Positions 53,347 through 62,082 of a stretch of DNA of 64,000 bases are shown one piece after another. The stretch is from Pseudorhodoplanes sp049324435 (lineage in GTDB: Bacteria > Pseudomonadota > Alphaproteobacteria > Rhizobiales > Xanthobacteraceae), in the NCBI GenBank assembly GCA_049324435.1, contig JBMOOQ010000003.1, forward strand, positions 1-64,000. Reading direction: 5' to 3'. Both the position numbers and the translations under genes were made by a program. Positions within the stretch are counted from its first letter, which is position 1. Every line of letters begins with the position of its first letter. The notes under the pieces are model-generated. The model was not told the DNA's origin. It did no database searches and saw only the letters and a list, made by a program, of their open reading frames with translations.

Positions 53347-54419
53347 ACCTCGTCGTAATCGACAACGATCTCCTTCGTCAGCGGCCGTGCCTGGCAGGTG
53401 AGCACATAGCCGGCCTCTTTCTCCCAAGGCTCCAGCGAATAATTCACCGCCATCTCGGCCTCGCCGGACACGAGCTTGGCCCGGCAGGTGCAGCACATGC
53501 CGCCCCGGCAGGAATACGGCAGCTCGATCCCCGCGCGCTCGCCGGCATCGATGATGGTTTCACCGTCCAGCATCGGAATTTCGTAAACCGAACCGTGCAA
53601 CGTGACATGCGCATGCGCGACCGGCGCTTCTCCCGCCGCTTTTGCTGCCGTCCGGCGGGGCGTGACTGGAACTCCGTCGGTCGAGAAATACTCGATGTGG
53701 ACATTGCCGGGCGGCGTGCCGAGGCGGATCAGCGTCGCCTTGGCGTCCTCGATCATGGCACCGGGCCCGCACAGGAAAGCGTGATCGATCCGGTTCGCCG
53801 ACGCGAAGGATTTCAGCAGCGCCTCGATTTTGCCTGCGTCGATACGCCCGTTGAACAGCTCGATCTCCTGCTGCTCGCGTGACAGCACGTGATGCACCAC
53901 AAGGCGCCCTATGAAGCGATCCTTCAGGTCTTCCAGCGCCTCCTTGAAGATGATGTCCTTTGCGGTGCGGTTGCCGTAGATCAGCATGAAGCGGCTGTTC
54001 GGCTCACGCGAGAGCACGCTGCGCAAAAGCGACAGAATCGGCGTGATGCCCGATCCGGCGGCGATCGCGAGATAGTTCCGCGCTGTGGCCGGATCCGGCA
54101 TGACACCGAACCGGCCCTGCGGCGTCATGACGTCAATCGTGTCTCCCGGCCGGAGAACCTCGTTGCATAGCGTCGAGAACACGCCGCCTTCGACCTTCTT
54201 CACCGCAACGCGCAATTCGCGATCGTCGAGGCCGGTGCAGATCGAATAGGACCGCCGGACGTCCTGACCGTCGCATTCGCGGCGCAGCGTCAGGTGCTGG
54301 CCTGGGTGGAAGCGATATTCGTCGGCGAGCTCAGGCGGCACGGCAAAGGCAATCGACACCGCGTCGGGCGTCTCTCGCCGGACATCCGCGACTTTCAACT
54401 TGTGGAATGCGACGGCCAT
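53343..54419 (-). CDS. paaE: Phenylacetyl-CoA epoxidase reductase subunit
   Basis: The 358-residue protein has three parts: an FAD-binding barrel (FHPGQHLTLRRECDGQDVRR, YSICTGL), a nicotinamide-binding domain (LAIAAGSGITPILSLL) and a C-terminal plant-type [2Fe-2S] ferredoxin (PYSCRGGMCCTCRAKLV and VLTCQA). It passes electrons from NADPH to the di-iron subunit PaaA. The ATG at 54419 fits PaaE length; a longer frame to 54566 overlaps paaD. It is the last gene of paaABCDE. Confidence 0.95.
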   Translation of the reverse strand: MAVAFHKLKVADVRRETPDAVSIAFAVPPELADEYRFHPGQHLTLRRECDGQDVRRSYSICTGLDDRELRVAVKKVEGGVFSTLCNEVLRPGDTIDVMTPQGRFGVMPDPATARNYLAIAAGSGITPILSLLRSVLSREPNSRFMLIYGNRTAKDIIFKEALEDLKDRFIGRLVVHHVLSREQQEIELFNGRIDAGKIEALLKSFASANRIDHAFLCGPGAMIEDAKATLIRLGTPPGNVHIEYFSTDGVPVTPRRTAAKAAGEAPVAHAHVTLHGSVYEIPMLDGETIIDAGERAGIELPYSCRGGMCCTCRAKLVSGEAEMAVNYSLEPWEKEAGYVLTCQARPLTKEIVVDYDEV

Positions 54420-54426
54420 GGCAGCC

Positions 54427-54939
54427 TCATATGCACTTGAAGTAGTCGAATGGTTCGGCGCAGGCCTTGCAACGCCACAGCGCCTTGCATGCGGTGGAGC
54501 CGAATTCGGAGATGCGTTCGGTGCTCGACGAGCCGCAATGCGGGCAAACGACTTCCTCCTCGCCAAACAGCGCGCGGCGCGACGCCTTGCCGGCCGGCGG
54601 CGCGATCCCGTATTCGCGAAGCTTGTTCTTGCCGGCTTCGGTCATCCAGTCCGTGGTCCAGGCCGGCGACAGCACGGTCTTGATCCGCGGCATATGAAAG
54701 CCGGCTTCTTCGAGTGCAAGTTCGAGGTTCAGTGCGATCAGGTTCATCGCCGGGCAGCCGGAATAGGTTGGCGTGATCGTCGCCTCGATGAATCCGTCCA
54801 CGATCTGGATATCGCGCAGCACGCCGAGATCGGCGATCGACAGCACCGGGATTTCCGGATCGGCTACGGTTTCCGCTGCCTTCCAGGCGCGTGCAATCTG
54901 CTCGCGGGCGTCAATCGTGGTAACCGCCGCCGTCACCAC
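54427..54939 (-). CDS. paaD: PaaD, Fe-S maturation protein for the epoxidase
   Basis: The 170-residue product has an N-terminal MIP18/SufT-like domain (VADPEIPVLSIADLGVLRDI, TYSGCPAMNLIALNLE) and a C-terminal four-cysteine zinc-type site (VVCPHCGSSSTERISEFGST with ACKALWRCKACAEPFDYF). PaaD is needed for epoxidase activity and probably assists iron-sulphur assembly of PaaE. It overlaps paaC by seven bases and ends eight bases before paaE starts. Confidence 0.94.
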   Translation of the reverse strand: MVTAAVTTIDAREQIARAWKAAETVADPEIPVLSIADLGVLRDIQIVDGFIEATITPTYSGCPAMNLIALNLELALEEAGFHMPRIKTVLSPAWTTDWMTEAGKNKLREYGIAPPAGKASRRALFGEEEVVCPHCGSSSTERISEFGSTACKALWRCKACAEPFDYFKCI

Positions 54940-55688
54940 TTCGCTCCGGGATAGGTGCGCTGCAGGAATTGCAGCTCGGCCAGGATATAGCCCAGATGCT
55001 CGGAGTGCCGGCCGCTGCGGCCGCCGCTCTGCATATAGCCGTCGCGCGGGCGGGTGAGCGTCGCCTCGTCAAGGACATGGTCGAGCGTCCTGGACCAGCG
55101 CGCCTTGATGCTTGCCGGGTCCACGGCAATGCCGGCCTCGATCAGTGCGCGCTCGATCTGATCGACCTCGAACAATTCGCCGGTGAACGGCCACAACTCG
55201 TCGAGTGCGTTCTGCGCTCGGCGATGGCTCTCTTCGGTGCCGTCGCCAAGACGGATCGTCCATTCGCCGGCATGGCGGACGTGATAGGCCATTTCCTTCA
55301 CAGCTTTGGCCGCGATGGCCGCAAGCGTTTCGTCCTTCGAACGCGACAATTCCTCGAAATAGGGATGGGCGTAGGCGGAATAGAGCAGATGCCGCACGAT
55401 GGTCTGCGCGAAATCGCCGTTTGGTTGCTCCACAAGCAGCACATTGCGCCATGCCGGCGCATCGCGCAGATAGGCAAGCGCGTCCTCATCGCGGCCCTTG
55501 CCTTCGACCTCGCCCGCATAAGTGTAGAACGAACGCGCCTGCCCGATCAGATCGAGCGCGAGATTGCCGAGCGCAAGATCTTCTTCCAGTACCGGCGCAT
55601 GGCCGACCCATTCAGACACCCGGTGGCCCAAGATCAGCGCGTTGTCGGCAAGCCGCAACGTGTAGGCAAAAAGCGGAGTTTCGGTCAT
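54933..55688 (-). CDS. paaC: Phenylacetyl-CoA epoxidase subunit PaaC
   Basis: The 251-residue protein is helical with a ferritin-like fold: TLRLADNALILGHRVSEWVG, VLEEDLALGNLALDLIGQAR and KEMAYHVRHAGEWTIRLGDG. PaaC is the structural, non-catalytic partner of PaaA in the epoxidase. It is separated from paaB by 126 bases carrying palindromic repeats, whereas the other genes of the operon nearly touch. Confidence 0.95.
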   Translation of the reverse strand: MTETPLFAYTLRLADNALILGHRVSEWVGHAPVLEEDLALGNLALDLIGQARSFYTYAGEVEGKGRDEDALAYLRDAPAWRNVLLVEQPNGDFAQTIVRHLLYSAYAHPYFEELSRSKDETLAAIAAKAVKEMAYHVRHAGEWTIRLGDGTEESHRRAQNALDELWPFTGELFEVDQIERALIEAGIAVDPASIKARWSRTLDHVLDEATLTRPRDGYMQSGGRSGRHSEHLGYILAELQFLQRTYPGAKW

Positions 55689-55699
55689 CGACGCCTCGG

Positions 55700-55807
55700 C
55701 CCTTCATCCTTAAAGGCGCCGGACTCGCCCGGCTCCTTTGGATGAGCAACTGAAATTTTGCTCTCATGGTGAAGAGCGATGCGAAGCATCGCGTCTCGAA
55801 CCATGAG
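55700..55807. repeat. Palindromic intergenic repeats inside the paa operon
   Basis: CTCATGGT ... AACCATGAG (55763-55807) is a long imperfect hairpin with the inner palindrome CGATGC-GAA-GCATCG. To its right in transcription (55700-55745), CATCCTTAAAGGCGCC and GGCTCCTTTGGATG form a second imperfect palindrome. They resemble dispersed elements of Bradyrhizobium relatives (CTCATCCTGAGGAGC type). Confidence 0.6.
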
Positions 55808-55814
55808 GCCCGGA

Positions 55815-56102
55815 TCACATATGCCCGACTTCCTCCGGCACCTCGTAGAAGGTCGGATGCCGGTAGATTTTCGATGCGGTCGGCTCGAACAGCGTATCCT
55901 TGTCGGCCGGATCGCTGGCGGTGATTGCGGAGGACGGCACCACCCAGATCGACAGCCCCTCGCCGCGCCGCGTATAAACATCGCGCGCATTCTGCAGCGC
56001 CATCTCGGCATCGACCGCATGCACCGATCCGACGTGGCGATGTGCAAGCCCAGTGCGGCTGCGGATGAAGACTTCCCAGAGCGGAATGTTCGGTTCGGTC
56101 AT
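55815..56102 (-). CDS. paaB: Phenylacetyl-CoA epoxidase subunit PaaB
   Basis: The 95-residue protein has the PaaB opening IPLWEVFIRSRTGLAHRHVG and a middle part NARDVYTRRGEGLSIWVVPS. PaaB is a small subunit that organises the PaaA-PaaC complex. Length matches the family. It starts six bases after the paaA stop. The ending YEVPEEVGHM is normal. Confidence 0.95.
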   Translation of the reverse strand: MTEPNIPLWEVFIRSRTGLAHRHVGSVHAVDAEMALQNARDVYTRRGEGLSIWVVPSSAITASDPADKDTLFEPTASKIYRHPTFYEVPEEVGHM

Positions 56103-56107
56103 GGCCC

Positions 56108-57109
56108 TTACTCCGCTGCTTCACGCATGGCCGCGTCACGCCGCGCCTTGCGCTTCTGCGCATAGGCAAGCGCCGCCTCACGGACCCAGGCGCCATTGTT
56201 GGTGGCATCCTGACGCTGCTTCATGCGCTGACGATTGCAGGGCCCGTCGCCCGCAATCACGCGCTTGAACTCCGACCAATCCGGCTCGCCAAAGTCCCAG
56301 TGGCCGGTCTTTTCGTTGAATTTCAGGTCCTTGTCCGGGAATGTCAGCCCGAGATAATGGCCCTGCGGCACAGTGGCATCGACGAATTTCTGGCGCAGTT
56401 CGTCGTTGGTGAAGCGCTTGATCTTCCAGCGCATCGACTTGTCGGTGTGCTGGCTGTCCTTGTCGGACGGACCGAACATCATCAGCACCGGCCACCACCA
56501 GCGGTTCAGCGCGTCCTGCGCCATCGCCTTCTGTTCGGGCGTACCGTCGCGGCAGAGCGCGACCATGATCTCGTAGCCCTGACGCTGATGGAAGCTTTCT
56601 TCCTTGCAGATGCGGATCATCGCACGCGCATACGGGCCGTAGCTGCAGCGGCAGAGCGGGATCTGGTTCATGATCGCGGCACCATCGACCAGCCAGCCGA
56701 TGATGCCGATGTCCGCCCAGGTCAGCGTCGGATAATTGAAGATCGAGGAATATTTCTGTTTGCCCGCGAGCAGTTGGGCGACCAGTTCTTCGCGCGACAC
56801 GCCGAGAGTCTCTGCCGCGGCGTAGAGGTAGGCGCCGTGCCCGCCCTCGTCCTGTACCTTCGCAAGAAGTGCGGCCTTGCGTTTGAGCGAGGGCGCGCGG
56901 GTGATCCAGTTGCCTTCGGGGTGCATACCGACAATCTCGGAATGCGCGTGCTGCGCAATCTGCCGCACCAGCGTCTTGCGATAGCCCTCCGGCATCCAGT
57001 CGTTCGGCTCGATCTTTTCTTCGGCATCGATCCGCGCCTGGAAGCGCGCCTCGCGGACCGGATCCTCGACCGCATGCGCTTCGCGCGTATTGAGCGATTG
57101 CGTGTACAT
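56108..57109 (-). CDS. paaA: Phenylacetyl-CoA epoxidase catalytic subunit PaaA
   Basis: The 333-residue protein is the di-iron catalytic subunit. It has RFQARIDAEEKIEPNDWMPE, the di-iron ligand region KVQDEGGHGAYLYAAAETLG, YGPYARAMIRICKEESFHQR and WWWPVLMMFGPSDKDSQHTD. It inserts oxygen to form the ring-1,2-epoxide of phenylacetyl-CoA. It opens the paaABCDE operon behind a well-formed promoter at 57189-57216; paaX lies upstream. Confidence 0.97.
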   Translation of the reverse strand: MYTQSLNTREAHAVEDPVREARFQARIDAEEKIEPNDWMPEGYRKTLVRQIAQHAHSEIVGMHPEGNWITRAPSLKRKAALLAKVQDEGGHGAYLYAAAETLGVSREELVAQLLAGKQKYSSIFNYPTLTWADIGIIGWLVDGAAIMNQIPLCRCSYGPYARAMIRICKEESFHQRQGYEIMVALCRDGTPEQKAMAQDALNRWWWPVLMMFGPSDKDSQHTDKSMRWKIKRFTNDELRQKFVDATVPQGHYLGLTFPDKDLKFNEKTGHWDFGEPDWSEFKRVIAGDGPCNRQRMKQRQDATNNGAWVREAALAYAQKRKARRDAAMREAAE

Positions 57110-57188
57110 CGTGCGTTTCCTCGAAGGACGTAATTCGCCGTGTCCGCCTGAGCCGGGTTACGCCCGATCTTCGGTCTTGATAAGACTT

Positions 57189-57216
57189 ATAATATTACAA
57201 AATATTCTAACGTCAA
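57189..57216 (-). promoter_or_regulatory. Promoter of paaABCDE with flanking inverted repeat
   Basis: On the minus strand TTGACG (57216-57211) and TATTAT (57194-57189) are spaced 16 bases. AATATTAC at 57191-57198 and its exact complement GTAATATT at 57225-57232 bracket the -35 box, overlapping the -10 and lying upstream. This AT-rich island in GC-rich DNA is a good place for PaaX to bind. Confidence 0.7.
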
Positions 57217-57259
57217 CATTTTCCGTAATATTTACCGGCGCATTCCCCATCATCTTGAT

Positions 57260-58129
57260 TCATATGGCAAATCGCTTGTGGAAAGAGGTTGTTGGCGGCG
57301 GCAAATGACCGTTCTCATTCTGCGCAGCGCGATCGAGAAACCTCTCCGACGGACCCGCCACCAGGGCGTAAATCCGGGCCGCGAGCGCGCGAGCCGCCTC
57401 CCCCTGCCAGTCTGACGGCAGAAGCTCCGCCGGCAGCCCCGGATCGCGCAATACCACACGCCGGAAAGCATGGATCAGGAGTGTCCGGGCAACCAGTGCG
57501 TCCTCCTCGCCCGGCGCCCTGCTCTCGGCAGCGGCCGCCAGCGGCGCAAATTGAGCAATAAAATCGCGATAGCCCTGCGAGACGTCGTCAGTCCGGAACG
57601 CAGCCGCCGCAAGCGCACGGCGGTCCTCGGGCCGCGGCGTCATCACGAACAGACCCTCCCCGGCGCCAAGATCGGCGGGCACCGTCCCGAAGCCGACATG
57701 AATGACCGGCGACACTGCCGCATAGCCGGCGGCCTGCAGAGCGGCGCGCAAACCTGCGGGATCATGTGCGGCAGGTCCAATGACCGCCACCTGCATGCCG
57801 CCCTGCACGACCGGGATGCCGGAATAGATGCGCTGCGTTGCCTGCAGAAACTCCGCCTCGCCGCTCTTGGTCAGCCGGTAATAGCTCGCGCGGCCCCGCT
57901 TGGTGCTGGCGAGCCAGCCATCCGACGACAGCCGCGACACCGCGGTCCGCACATGACCCGGATCGATTCCGAACAGCGCCATGATTTCGATCAGCGAGCC
58001 GATCCAGATCGATCCGCCGCGCGGCACGATCGCGTCACCGTAGAGCGTGACGATCAGCGACCAGATGCGCACGGGCTTGCGCGCATGGAATTGCCTGAGG
58101 AGAGACGCGATGGGTGGAGAAAGTGCCAT
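57260..58129 (-). CDS. paaX: PaaX family transcriptional repressor
   Basis: The 289-residue protein has the PaaX layout: a winged helix at the N-terminus (VRIWSLIVTLYGDAIVPRGG, SLIEIMALFGIDPGHVRTAV), SRLSSDGWLASTKRGRASYY, and a C-terminal domain with TLLIHAFRRVVLRDPGLPAE. PaaX represses paa genes until phenylacetyl-CoA appears. It lies directly upstream of paaA, in the same direction, 150 bases away. Together with the TetR-type PaaR this gives two regulators in one cluster. Confidence 0.93.
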   Translation of the reverse strand: MALSPPIASLLRQFHARKPVRIWSLIVTLYGDAIVPRGGSIWIGSLIEIMALFGIDPGHVRTAVSRLSSDGWLASTKRGRASYYRLTKSGEAEFLQATQRIYSGIPVVQGGMQVAVIGPAAHDPAGLRAALQAAGYAAVSPVIHVGFGTVPADLGAGEGLFVMTPRPEDRRALAAAAFRTDDVSQGYRDFIAQFAPLAAAAESRAPGEEDALVARTLLIHAFRRVVLRDPGLPAELLPSDWQGEAARALAARIYALVAGPSERFLDRAAQNENGHLPPPTTSFHKRFAI

Positions 58130-58194
58130 CAGGCGGCGTCATTGCCGGGTTCGGCCCGCAATCCATCGATTGATTCGACTGCATTCTTACGCCG

Positions 58195-58275
58195 AAGATG
58201 GATACCCGGGTCAATAGGCGTCCCTTGACGCCGTCTTCGACGGCCATGTCCACGCATGGCGGGCATATCCGGCAT
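58195..58275. repeat. Cluster of small palindromes between paaX and ureG
   Basis: GGCGTC-CCTT-GACGCC (58219-58234) and GCCGTC-TTC-GACGGC (58232-58246) are perfect hairpins next to TGGATACCCGGGTCAA. The mix resembles a decayed dispersed intergenic repeat. No gene is present in 58130-58284. Confidence 0.45.
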
Positions 58276-58284
58276 ATGGTGTGT

Positions 58285-58902
58285 CTAATGCCCCAGCCCG
58301 CCTTTCTCCTCAATGAAGCGGGCGATTTCGTCCACGCCCTTGCCTTCGCGCATATTGGCGAACACAAACGGCCGCTGCCCCCGCATCCTCTTCGCATCGC
58401 GCTCCATCACTTCGAGCGAAGCACCGACATAGGGCGCAAGATCGATCTTGTTGATGACGAGAAGGTCGGAGCGCGTGATGCCGGGGCCACCCTTCGACGG
58501 GATTTTCTCGCCCGCGGCCACGTCGATCACATAGATCGTGAGATCGGCCAGTTCCGGCGAGAAGGTCGCGGCGAGGTTGTCGCCACCCGACTCGATCAGC
58601 ACAAGATCGAGATCGGGGAAACGCTTGCGCATGTCGGCCACAGCCGCCAGATTGATCGACGCATCCTCGCGGATTGCGGTATGCGGGCAGCCGCCGGTCT
58701 CGACGCCCGCGATCCGTTCCGGCGCAAGCGCTCCTGAGCGCACCAGATATTCGGCATCCCACTTGGTGTAGATGTCGTTCGTAATCGCGGCGATGTCGTA
58801 GCGGTCGCGCAAGCGCTTGCACAGCAGGTCCATCAGCGCGGTCTTGCCGGAACCGACCGGGCCGCCGACACCGACCCGCAGGGGACCATTGGGATTTTTC
58901 AT
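58285..58902 (-). CDS. ureG: Urease accessory GTPase UreG
   Basis: The 205-residue protein has the P-loop VGGPVGSGKTALMDLLCKRL, the metal-binding CPH in GVETGGCPHTAIREDASINL and the GTPase motif VINKIDLAPYVGAS. UreG hydrolyses GTP to deliver nickel to the urease active site with UreF, UreD and UreE. The ATG at 58902 is preferred because GGAGAAG lies seven bases before it; the ATG at 58923 has no spacing for one. It is the last gene of the urease operon in the window. Confidence 0.96.
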   Translation of the reverse strand: MKNPNGPLRVGVGGPVGSGKTALMDLLCKRLRDRYDIAAITNDIYTKWDAEYLVRSGALAPERIAGVETGGCPHTAIREDASINLAAVADMRKRFPDLDLVLIESGGDNLAATFSPELADLTIYVIDVAAGEKIPSKGGPGITRSDLLVINKIDLAPYVGASLEVMERDAKRMRGQRPFVFANMREGKGVDEIARFIEEKGGLGH

Positions 58903-58957
58903 CGCTATCTTCTCCGTCGTCATTCTCCGGCGCGCCCCGAACCCGCTGAATAACCAG

Positions 58958-59719
58958 CTAGCTCCTGAACAGCCTCGTATATTGCGTCTCATGCCGCATC
59001 GAGGCGAGATCGGCACGCAACGCCGCGCCACCGATATCGTCGAGCGATGCACCGAGCGCTCGCGTTACCGTGGCGGTAATGACAGGCTCCATCGCTGCGA
59101 GCACCCGCTGCCCGTCGGTCTGGCCGAGCGGAATCAGCCGCACGCCTGCGGAAATCCAGTTGGCGGCAATCGCATGCAGGAATGCGGGCAACGCAATATC
59201 CAGGGCAATTTCGTGTCCTGCGCAGGTGGCGCCGACCGCGACCGGATAAGCGAGCGCTCCGTCCCAGGCTGCATCCAGCATGTCGATCGCCTGGCATGGC
59301 CAGGCGCCGCGAATGGCCTCGCGGAAGGCCCGGCCTTGCGCCGTGGTTTCCAGATGCCGCTCCTTGGATGGGGAAAATGCGGCGGCGAGTTCGGCTGCGG
59401 CGCGAAGAGCGTTCATGTCGTTGGCGCTGACGGCGCGGTGGGTCTGCGCAAACAGAACGGCATCACAATATCCTGCGCCATCGCTCATCATCAGCGACAG
59501 CCAATCGGTCAGCGTCGTGGCGTCGCGGATGTCAGCCGTCTCCACCGCCCATTCGATGCCGCTGGAATAGGAAAAAGCGCCGACCGGAAAGGACGGCGAG
59601 AGCCACGCCATGAGCCGGTACAAGGCGGCGGGAGATGGGTCGGCGGGAACAGCCGGAGCGGACCGCTTGTGTTCATCACGGCCCTTCACCAGGGGCACAG
59701 TCCTGCGCTTACCGCTCAT
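58958..59719 (-). CDS. ureF: Urease accessory protein UreF
   Basis: From the ATG at 59719 the product has 253 residues. It has the UreF features YRLMAWLSPSFPVGAFSYSS and GIEWAVETADI, then SKERHLETTAQGRAFREAIR and PVAVGATCAGHEIALD. UreF binds apo-urease with UreD and gates UreG activity. Its start lies inside the 3' end of ureE (11-base overlap, in another frame). The open frame continues upstream to 60088 only because the histidine-rich ureE codons are open in this frame. Confidence 0.92.
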   Translation of the reverse strand: MSGKRRTVPLVKGRDEHKRSAPAVPADPSPAALYRLMAWLSPSFPVGAFSYSSGIEWAVETADIRDATTLTDWLSLMMSDGAGYCDAVLFAQTHRAVSANDMNALRAAAELAAAFSPSKERHLETTAQGRAFREAIRGAWPCQAIDMLDAAWDGALAYPVAVGATCAGHEIALDIALPAFLHAIAANWISAGVRLIPLGQTDGQRVLAAMEPVITATVTRALGASLDDIGGAALRADLASMRHETQYTRLFRS

Positions 59720-60251
59720 GGTCGTGGCCGTGGCGGTGATGACCGTGCCCGTGATGGCTATGACCGCGGCCATGGGCATGACCGTGATGATGGTGCTCAT
59801 GGCCATGCGGATGATCGTGACTGTGCGGTACGGTCGCTTGCGGGTCGAAAGGCGCTTCGACGGACGTGACCGTGGCGCCGAGCCCGCGCAGCATCTCCTC
59901 CAGCACGTGATCGCGCCGGATGCGAATGCGTTGCCCTGCGATCTGCACATCGGTATGGCGATTGCCGAGATGCCAGGCGATGCGCACGAAATCGCGGGGC
60001 GACGGTGCAACGATCTCAGCCAGTGGCTCGGGCATGCCGCAAACCAGCACGACCGAGCCATCCTCCAGCACAAGCCCGTCGCCGTCATGCAGCGTCACCG
60101 GCCTGTCGAAATCGAGCAGCACGCGGGTGCCTTTCTCGCCGGTCAAAACGATGCGGCGGCGCTGCCGATCGTCGGCATCGAGCGTGACGCGATCGATAGC
60201 GGTCGCACCATCGAAGGTGCCGGCGGGGGCGATGGTGGAAACGCGGCGCAT
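59709..60251 (-). CDS. ureE: Urease nickel chaperone UreE with long His-rich tail
   Basis: The 180-residue protein has the two UreE domains: DRVTLDADDRQRRRIVLTGE, LDFDRPVTLHDGDGLVLEDG at the start and AWHLGNRHTDVQIAGQRIRI, RRDHVLEEMLRGLGATV in the metal-binding part. The last 39 residues hold 20 histidines (for example HGHEHHHHGHAHG). Such tails bind several nickel ions. UreE hands nickel to UreG. The ureF start overlaps its last codons. Confidence 0.95.
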   Translation of the reverse strand: MRRVSTIAPAGTFDGATAIDRVTLDADDRQRRRIVLTGEKGTRVLLDFDRPVTLHDGDGLVLEDGSVVLVCGMPEPLAEIVAPSPRDFVRIAWHLGNRHTDVQIAGQRIRIRRDHVLEEMLRGLGATVTSVEAPFDPQATVPHSHDHPHGHEHHHHGHAHGRGHSHHGHGHHRHGHDHER

Positions 60252-60273
60252 AATTCGAGCCTATCAGAATGTC

Positions 60274-60339
60274 ATGCCCCGCGCAGGCGGGGCATCCTGT
60301 ACGCGCTGCCGTTTATGGATTGCCCGCTCTCGCGGGCAA
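60274..60339. repeat. Two hairpins between ureC and ureE
   Basis: ATGCCCCGC-GCAG-GCGGGGCAT (60274-60295) and TTGCCCGC-TCTC-GCGGGCAA (60320-60339) are perfect palindromes in the 101-base gap. They look like dispersed intergenic repeats and may reduce read-through from ureC to ureE; no T run follows. Confidence 0.6.
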
Positions 60340-60352
60340 GGACAGGACTCTC

Positions 60353-62065
60353 TCAAAACAAAAAGTACCTTTGCGCCATCGGTACCACGTCGGCCGGCTC
60401 GCAGGTCAGAAGCTCACCGTCTGCCCGCACCTCATAAGTCTCAGCATCGATCTCGAGCTTCGGCGTCGCGCCGTTATGGATCATGCTCTTTTTTGAGATG
60501 CCGCCGCGGGTATTTTTCACGGCGACGAGCTCCTTCTGAATCCCGAGCTTGCGCCCCAACCCGGCCCGCACGGCAGCCTTCGACGTGAACACGACCGACG
60601 ACGCCGTCAGCGCACGCCCGAACGCGCCGAACATCGGCCGGTAATGCACCGGCTGCGGTGTCGGGATCGACGCATTCGGATCGCCCATCAGCGCGGCTAC
60701 GATGGTGCCGCCCTTGATGATGATGTCCGGCTTCACGCCGAAGAAAGCCGGCGACCACAGCACGAGGTCGGCCATCTTGCCCTTCTCGATCGAGCCGATG
60801 ATATGCGACACGCCATGCGCGATCGCAGGATTGATGGTGTATTTGGCGATATAGCGCTTGGCGCGTACGTTATCGTTATCGCCCTTCTCCTCCTTCAGCC
60901 GGCCGCGCTGCCGCTTCATCTTGTCGGCGGTCTGCCAGGTGCGGATGATCACTTCGCCGATCCGGCCCATGGCCTGACTGTCCGATGACATCATCGACAG
61001 CGCACCGATGTCGTGCAGAATGTCTTCCGCGGCAATCGTCTCCTTACGGATCCGGCTTTCGGCAAAGGCGAGGTCCTCCGCGATCGACGGATCGAGATGG
61101 TGGCACACCATCAGCATGTCGAGATGCTCGTCGATGGTGTTCTTCGTGAAAGGCCGCGTCGGGTTGGTCGAGGACGGCAAAACGTTCTTAAGCCCGGCCA
61201 CCTTCATGATGTCCGGCGCATGGCCGCCTCCGGCACCTTCGGTATGGAAGGCGTGAATGGTGCGGCCCTTGAAGGCCTTGATGGTATCTTCGACGAATCC
61301 GCTTTCATTTAGCGTGTCCGAATGGATCATCACCTGGACGTCGTGATCGTCCGCGACGCTCAGGCAATTGTCGATCGCGGCCGGTGTGGTGCCCCAGTCC
61401 TCGTGCAGCTTGAGCGCGCAGGCACCACCCTTGACCATCTCCTCGAGCGCGGCCGGCTTTGACGCATTGCCTTTCCCGGTGAATCCGAGATTGATCGGAA
61501 ACGCATCCGCAGCCTGAATCATACGCGCAATATGCCACGGTCCCGGAGTACAGGTGGTCGCAAGCGTGCCATGCGCCGGACCGGTGCCGCCCCCGAGCAG
61601 CGAGGTCACGCCGGACATCAGCGCGTCGTCCACCTGCTGCGGGCAGATGAAGTGAATATGCGTGTCGAATCCGCCGGCGGTGAGGATCTTGCCCTCGCCC
61701 GCGATCACTTCGGTGCCGGGGCCGATGACGATGGTCACGCCCGGCTGCACATCGGGATTGCCCGCCTTGCCGATCGCATGAATCTTTCCATCCTTAAGGG
61801 CGACGTCGGCTTTCACGATTCCCCAGTGATCCAGGATCAGCGCATTTGTGATCACGGTGTCGACCGCACCCTGCCGGTTCGTCACCTGAGACTGGCCCAT
61901 GCCATCTCGGATGACCTTACCGCCGCCGAATTTCACCTCCTCGCCATAAATCGTGAAGTCCTTCTCGATCTCGATGATGATGTCGGTGTCGGCGAGGCGT
62001 ACCCGGTCGCCGGTCGTCGGACCGAACATACCGGCGTAAACCGAGCGGGAAATTTTGGCGGGCAT
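60353..62065 (-). CDS. ureC: Urease alpha subunit
   Basis: The 570-residue protein is full length. It has the nickel-binding histidines in GGFDTHIHFICP (H136, H138), the lysine that is carbamylated (K219 in GGACALKLHEDWG), SDTLNESGFVEDTIKAF, and the flap region MVCHHLDPSIAEDLAFAESR. The active-site enzyme splits urea to ammonia and carbamate in the cytoplasm. GGAG precedes the ATG at 62065. It is separated from ureB by a patatin-like gene. Confidence 0.98.
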   Translation of the reverse strand: MPAKISRSVYAGMFGPTTGDRVRLADTDIIIEIEKDFTIYGEEVKFGGGKVIRDGMGQSQVTNRQGAVDTVITNALILDHWGIVKADVALKDGKIHAIGKAGNPDVQPGVTIVIGPGTEVIAGEGKILTAGGFDTHIHFICPQQVDDALMSGVTSLLGGGTGPAHGTLATTCTPGPWHIARMIQAADAFPINLGFTGKGNASKPAALEEMVKGGACALKLHEDWGTTPAAIDNCLSVADDHDVQVMIHSDTLNESGFVEDTIKAFKGRTIHAFHTEGAGGGHAPDIMKVAGLKNVLPSSTNPTRPFTKNTIDEHLDMLMVCHHLDPSIAEDLAFAESRIRKETIAAEDILHDIGALSMMSSDSQAMGRIGEVIIRTWQTADKMKRQRGRLKEEKGDNDNVRAKRYIAKYTINPAIAHGVSHIIGSIEKGKMADLVLWSPAFFGVKPDIIIKGGTIVAALMGDPNASIPTPQPVHYRPMFGAFGRALTASSVVFTSKAAVRAGLGRKLGIQKELVAVKNTRGGISKKSMIHNGATPKLEIDAETYEVRADGELLTCEPADVVPMAQRYFLF

Positions 62066-62082
62066 GGCGGCTCCAGGCGGCC

